This document shows, in pieces, positions 60,242 to 64,000 of a stretch of DNA of 64,000 nt. Below the pieces are notes generated by a model, which was given only the letters and a program-made list of their open reading frames with translations, was not told the DNA's origin and did not search any database. The stretch spans positions 1 to 64,000 of the forward strand of contig NZ_JBMMUF010000003.1 in NCBI RefSeq assembly GCF_049257235.1. The letters run 5' to 3'. The stretch's first letter is position 1. The number at the start of each line of letters is the position of its first letter. This stretch comes from Pseudoalteromonas sp049257235. GTDB lineage: Bacteria; Pseudomonadota; Gammaproteobacteria; Enterobacterales; Alteromonadaceae. The position numbers were made by a program, and so were the translations under genes.

Positions 60242-62380
60242 ATGACGCGATGGGGATTGGGCCTACGCAGCAAGGTCATATTGCTGTCGTGTTTCTTATT
60301 TGTGCTACCTTGGCTTGGCTACGAGTATGTATGGGAAATGGAAAAGTACCTACGCAAAGGCCAAGAAAAAACCTTAGTCGGCACAACGAGGGCGCTTGCA
60401 ACAGCACTGCATGAGCGCCCCGCACTATTCGAAAACGCCAGTGAGTTTACTGACAAAGTTGAAAAAGGGCGCGATCTCTATGCCTACAATATCAACAATG
60501 CGATTCGTCTCGATGGTGAGCTCGGAGATTGGCTCCCTTATGAAAACTTAATGTGGCACTACCAAGGGGCCTATTTGCAAACCCCCACCCCTTCACACGA
60601 TGAGCGAGATTTGTCGTTTAAGCACATGGTTGGAAAATACTCTCAGCACCTCTATGCCGTTTTTGCTATAACCGATAACCACGTGCAATATCGAGGCAAA
60701 AACTCACTCGCAGTGGATCGCAATGATCATCTTAAAATTGCGATAAAGTCGCCACATGGTGAGCTTAAGAACTATATTATCGCAACTCGCGAGGACGGCT
60801 GGGTGAACGCATTTACCTTGCCCGAATTGAATCCCTACACCGATATTCAAGGCTATTTTAAACGCACCGAGGTAGGCTACAATATTGAACTGCGCATGCC
60901 ACTGAATATGTTGGGCAACAAACTTGGCTTTGCGATTAGTGATTGGGATAACAACACCGAGCAACGCCACTTAATGGCGACATCCAACGTCAATGATGCC
61001 AGCACATTGGGCACCGTGTTACTGCCTTCTCCCGAAATTAAGCGCATCATTAAAGGTATGGGCCACAGTGGTAGCCGTATTTGGGTCGTTGATAAACATC
61101 ATCGAGTACTTGCTCAATCAGGTAACATTCAACATGCCGATGGCGTATGGGCGAGCTCGCTGCAAGGCGACGAAGAGCAAGGGCTTTGGCATGATTTTGA
61201 AACGCAATTTCTGCATCCACTGTACTACCAAATTCTGACTAAACCACCGAGTGACTTTCTCGATATTCTGCATGATGTTGCAGCTTTGCAGGGTAGTCAC
61301 ATTGCCAGTGCCTTGCGCGGTGAGCCCGCCTCTAATTGGCGTATCACACCCGACAATAAGGCAGTTATTTTGTCCGCCGCTTATCCTATTTGGGGGAACG
61401 ATCAAGTGCTTGGTGCGGTGATAGCCGAGGAAACAACCAATGGTGTTCGCACTTTGCGTAACAAAGCGCTGGAGAAACTCTTTAACGTGATTATTGCGGT
61501 CATGTTGATTGGCACCATTTCCTTGTTTTTCTTTGCTTCACGTATTTCATCTCGCATTCGCCGCTTGCGTGACAGTGCGGAGCAAGCCATTGATGAGCAA
61601 GGCCGAGTGCGCTCACAATTAACGGTTAGTGAAGATAGCGATGAGATTGGCGACTTATCACGTAGTTTCGCGAACATTGTTAATCGTCTTGGTGGTTATA
61701 CCCATTATCTTGAGAATATGTCTTCGCGGTTGTCGCATGAATTGCGCACCCCGGTTGCGGTGGTTCGCAGTTCACTTGAGAATTTACAATTAACAGCAAC
61801 TGAGCCACAGCAACAGAAATACCTCACTCGCGCACAAGAAGGGGTGATGCGACTGAACAAACTCATCACCACCATGAGTGAAGCGACCCGCCTTGAACAA
61901 AGTATCAATACGGCAGCACGTGAGGACTATGACTTAGCTCAGGTTGTGCAAGGGTGTATGCAGGGTTACGCGCTAGCTTATGCCAACGCTAAATTTGAGG
62001 TTGAGGTGATGTCGCAGCCAATACCAGTGAACGGCTCAGCGGACTTTTTTGCGCAACTACTCGATAAACTCATCAATAATGCGCTGGAATTTACTCATAG
62101 CGACCGCGCCATCACAGTAAAGCTCGTACAACATAATGCGTTGGCGATACTGACCATTGACAATCAAGGTCCTGCACTGCCAAGTGATATTGGCGATCAC
62201 ATTTTTGACTCCATGGTGTCGGTACGCAGCCAAGATAAGCAACAACAGCCTCATTTAGGGTTGGGTCTATACATAGTCAGGCTCATTACTGATTACCACC
62301 GAGGAAAAGTAAGCGCCAGTAATTTGCCTGACAACGATGGCGTGCGTATCGAAGTGCAGATCCCGATACGCAATTCATAA
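60242..62380 (+). CDS. Sensor histidine kinase, PdsS-like
   Basis: A 712-residue membrane kinase. It starts RWGLGLRSKVILLSCFLFVL then PWLGYEYVWEMEKYLRKGQE, the form I recall for marine sortase kinases (TIGR03785). A large periplasmic sensor of about 380 residues contains a CBM9-like segment (NNAIRLDGELGDWLPYE to YNIELRMPLNML). A second membrane helix (about 415-437), HAMP, His box SSRLSHELRTPVAVVRS and an ATPase (GLGLYIVRLITDYHRG) follow. The sensor fold suggests it binds a glycan or cell-surface ligand (inference). Confidence 0.85.
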   Translation: MTRWGLGLRSKVILLSCFLFVLPWLGYEYVWEMEKYLRKGQEKTLVGTTRALATALHERPALFENASEFTDKVEKGRDLYAYNINNAIRLDGELGDWLPYENLMWHYQGAYLQTPTPSHDERDLSFKHMVGKYSQHLYAVFAITDNHVQYRGKNSLAVDRNDHLKIAIKSPHGELKNYIIATREDGWVNAFTLPELNPYTDIQGYFKRTEVGYNIELRMPLNMLGNKLGFAISDWDNNTEQRHLMATSNVNDASTLGTVLLPSPEIKRIIKGMGHSGSRIWVVDKHHRVLAQSGNIQHADGVWASSLQGDEEQGLWHDFETQFLHPLYYQILTKPPSDFLDILHDVAALQGSHIASALRGEPASNWRITPDNKAVILSAAYPIWGNDQVLGAVIAEETTNGVRTLRNKALEKLFNVIIAVMLIGTISLFFFASRISSRIRRLRDSAEQAIDEQGRVRSQLTVSEDSDEIGDLSRSFANIVNRLGGYTHYLENMSSRLSHELRTPVAVVRSSLENLQLTATEPQQQKYLTRAQEGVMRLNKLITTMSEATRLEQSINTAAREDYDLAQVVQGCMQGYALAYANAKFEVEVMSQPIPVNGSADFFAQLLDKLINNALEFTHSDRAITVKLVQHNALAILTIDNQGPALPSDIGDHIFDSMVSVRSQDKQQQPHLGLGLYIVRLITDYHRGKVSASNLPDNDGVRIEVQIPIRNS

Positions 62381-62440
62381 AGCATTAAACCTGCTATTGC
62401 TAGGATAACGAGTAAGTTACCGCTTACTACAGGAATAAAA

Positions 62441-62572
62441 ATGCAGGTTGAAATGCTCACACAACAAGAGCTCGAATTTATCTTTACAGTATTCAATGAG
62501 CAAGAGAATATGACAGACCAGCACGCATCCCACCACCATGAACATCACGTTGAAGAGGAAGCTGCAAACTAA
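62441..62572 (+). CDS. Small His-rich acidic ORF, 43 residues
   Basis: A short ORF with a good ribosome binding site (CAGGA, 7 bp ahead of the ATG). The peptide starts MQVEMLTQQELEFIFTVFNE and continues QENMTDQHASHHHEHHVEE to EAAN. Five of the residues 31-36 are His, which suggests metal binding. I do not recognise it. It lies 60 bp past the kinase stop and may be the last gene of that operon. Confidence 0.45.
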   Translation: MQVEMLTQQELEFIFTVFNEQENMTDQHASHHHEHHVEEEAAN

Positions 62573-62619
62573 CACTATTGCGATATAATAGCGCTACTGT
62601 AAACCGCTGGCATTTCACT

Positions 62620-62838
62620 GTGAAAAAACACCAAGCAAAAAAAGAGCTCGCACTACTTCCCATTTTATTTGTCGCTATCGTCTTATGTATCGGCGGTCAT
62701 TTTGTCCTACAACCTAATTACCAAGACGGCCATGTTGTTGAGTATGCCCTCGCCGCACTGCCCTTTGCCCTTTTTGCTCTAGTAGTGATTGCCATTCGCA
62801 TGGCCATCAAGCAAGAGCAACAAGATACTGAACAATAG
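62620..62838 (+). CDS. Small two-span membrane protein
   Basis: A 72-residue protein if started at GTG 62620; the frame is open to 62578. It has a basic N-terminus (KKHQAKKELALLP), two hydrophobic helices (ILFVAIVLCIGGHFVL and LAALPFALFALVVIAIRMAI) and an acidic-polar tail. Neither start has a strong ribosome binding site. The family is unknown to me. The two-helix hairpin with both ends in the cytoplasm is the likely layout. Confidence 0.55.
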   Translation: MKKHQAKKELALLPILFVAIVLCIGGHFVLQPNYQDGHVVEYALAALPFALFALVVIAIRMAIKQEQQDTEQ

Positions 62839-62899
62839 AGAGCTCCTTATATCAGGCAGTGGGAGATTGATTAGTTAATCGACAGGACTGCTTGATATG

Positions 62900-63039
62900 C
62901 TAGGGTGTGTTGAACTTTGCTGTTTGTTTTTGCAGCAGTCACTGGGGGGTTAGGCAAGGCAGTGCCTGCGTCGCATAGGCATTCTATGTCACTCAGGTGA
63001 TAACGCAGTGACAACACCTCAAAGGTCAACACACCCTAG
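62900..63039. mobile_element. MITE-like element, 132 bp, flanked by CTAG
   Basis: The terminal inverted repeat GGTGTGTTGAxCTTTG is found at both ends (62904 inward and 63035 inward, one mismatch in 16) and each end is flanked by CTAG, the kind of 4-bp YTAR target duplicated by IS5-family elements. The interior has no ORF of note. It lies between the small membrane gene and the DUF1543 gene, whose TAG stop is part of the right CTAG. Confidence 0.75.
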
Positions 63040-63536
63040 AGCACATGATACCCAAACCAATCAGGGCGCATACTTTGTGAGCGACCGCTGGGGGTTAGAT
63101 GAATATGGTATTGGCTATCGAGTAAGTCTAATGCGAAACAGTCATCTACTTCATGCAAGTCATCTTTGTGCTGATGACTCATGTTGGTCAGCATGCGTTG
63201 TTTTACTTGCTGTTTAGCCTGCTCCGCGCTGTGTGCCACAGTCAACGTAAAGGCATGCTGCTCAGCTAGTTTATCGGCCTCGTAGGCACCAAGATTCACA
63301 AAGTACAAACGCTCTGGACGGTTTTGCGGACTATCGCTGATAGTAACGGCATAGCCGTCGATGTCATGCACTGCCATGTAGCTGTCCATGTGTACACTAT
63401 TTTTGTTGCCAACCCACTGTGCTTTGAGCTTTGTATACGTTTGCTCGATACTCTTGCCCACTACAAAGCGCACGTCATGCATTTCAATGTGGCAACCATC
63501 AATACGCCCACCTAGATAAACCAAAAATAACTGCAC
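63036..63536 (-). CDS. DUF1543 family protein
   Basis: A 166-residue cytoplasmic protein. I chose GTG at 63536 because AAGGAG lies 6 bp ahead (the open frame runs further to 63632). The core LFLVYLGGRIDGCHIEMHDV then RFVVGKSIEQTYTKLKAQWV and HMDSYMAVHDIDGY is the DUF1543 pattern; the fold is known in general but the function is not. The stop codon is supplied by the CTAG flanking the MITE. Confidence 0.85.
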   Translation of the reverse strand: MQLFLVYLGGRIDGCHIEMHDVRFVVGKSIEQTYTKLKAQWVGNKNSVHMDSYMAVHDIDGYAVTISDSPQNRPERLYFVNLGAYEADKLAEQHAFTLTVAHSAEQAKQQVKQRMLTNMSHQHKDDLHEVDDCFALDLLDSQYHIHLTPSGRSQSMRPDWFGYHVL

Positions 63537-63899
63537 TGTATGCTCCTTTTTTATGGCAATGCCATCGAGTATAGCGAAACCAAGCGACAAATGAATCGCA
63601 GCGAGTTGAATATCTCTTTGTAGCATAAGCATTTTCCAAGAGAGTACTGGATATTTTGCAGAGCAATGGACTCAGTAAGCAAAAGTTCACCCAACGTAAG
63701 CGACAATAAAGTGCTCGATAAAAGCCTAGGTAAAAAAGATTAGGTAAAATACATCTATCCCCGAATAAGAACTGGGGTGAGATAGCTGTGCACTGAGTTA
63801 ATCTCAGCAAATAGGCGATTAATCTTATTCCATTTGCGCTTTAAAAGAGATTAGTTAGGCTTTACTCAGAACATGCGTAAACACGCACTAGGGTGTGGA
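63537..63899. other. Gene-free stretch at the right side
   Basis: About 360 bp. An open minus-strand frame at 63499-63810 has poor codon use and no start signal, so I do not call it. The promoter of the gene at 63900 should lie here. TAGGGTGTGG at 63889-63898 resembles the MITE end but has no partner. Confidence 0.35.
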
Positions 63900-64000
63900 A
63901 TGAAGAACAAAGTAGTACTTATTTTAAGTGTCTTAATGCTTTTGGCTTTCGCCAATGATGCATCTGCGTCAAGCATTGAAAAACGCTTCAAGGAATTAGA
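63900..64000 (+). CDS. Exported protein, N-terminal part (runs off the right edge)
   Basis: The frame starts at ATG 63900 with a clear signal peptide, MKNKVVLILSVLMLLAFAND then ASA, followed by SSIEKRFKEL. Only 33 codons are visible, so no family can be assigned. Confidence 0.6.
   Translation, partial: MKNKVVLILSVLMLLAFANDASASSIEKRFKEL

Noticed and set aside
63499..63810. Minus-strand frame of 103 codons upstream of DUF1543
   Set aside because: It overlaps the DUF1543 start in another frame, has low-quality composition and no ribosome binding site.
1..64000. CRISPR array
   Set aside because: I saw no regularly spaced repeats of 25-40 bp and no Cas gene.

Overview
The window looks like a chromosome segment of a marine gammaproteobacterium of the Alteromonadales type; Pseudoalteromonadaceae or a close relative is my best guess, but the species is not decided. 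The reasons are the gene order gmk-rpoZ-spoT-(ridA)-trmH-recG, the neighbour pairs hdfR/maoP and rarD/yigI/recQ, several c-di-GMP genes, a secreted GH16 glucanase, a TonB-dependent receptor beside a TPR-sulfotransferase, and a PdsR/PdsS-type two-component system.

Region 1 (1 to about 12.3 kb) is an AT-rich accessory island. It opens with an IS3-family element cut by the window edge, whose inner end (position 607) lies inside a tyrosine recombinase gene and leaves only its C-terminal part. Next come an AlpA-like regulator, a hipA/hipB-like toxin-antitoxin pair in unusual toxin-first order with twin operators and a 27-residue membrane peptide, hypothetical genes, a small serine recombinase, and then a C5-cytosine DNA methyltransferase facing a gene pair that encodes a histidine kinase with two GHKL ATPase domains and a receiver protein with an unknown C-terminal domain. 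No restriction nuclease is visible, so this trio is the best candidate for an undescribed, probably phage-defence, system.

Region 2 (12.3 to 19 kb) holds exported proteins: a lipoprotein, a small secreted protein overlapping a large secreted metzincin-type metalloprotease, and the GH16 glucanase behind a 24-bp perfect palindrome of LacI-operator type.

Region 3 (19 to 47 kb) is mostly core genome: a GAF-GGDEF cyclase, gmk, rpoZ, spoT, ridA, a FapA/DUF342 protein, asnA/asnC, trmH, recG, a porin, hdfR, maoP, a dual-receiver GGDEF protein, rarD, yigI, recQ, a cytochrome c, an Omp85-like protein, a small MscS channel, a three-gene rimK operon (protease, rimK, AstE-like), zntB, a truncated S41 peptidase, a periplasmic solute-binding-like protein and a membrane GGDEF protein. 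tRNA-Arg(CCG) follows at 47.2 kb.

Region 4 (47.9 to 64 kb) holds the TonB-dependent receptor, the TPR-sulfotransferase, a small HTH protein, a probable thiamine-salvage operon (YkoF-like, PnuC/PnuT-like transporter, ThiK-like kinase), a 1670-residue secreted subtilisin with a GlyGly-CTERM-like tail, a PdsR/PdsS-like regulator pair without a visible sortase, two small ORFs, a 132-bp MITE flanked by CTAG, a DUF1543 protein and the start of a secreted protein that runs off the right edge.

Three genes (recG and two GGDEF genes) have conspicuous inverted repeats that overlap or abut the Shine-Dalgarno or start codon, which may point to translational or repressor control.
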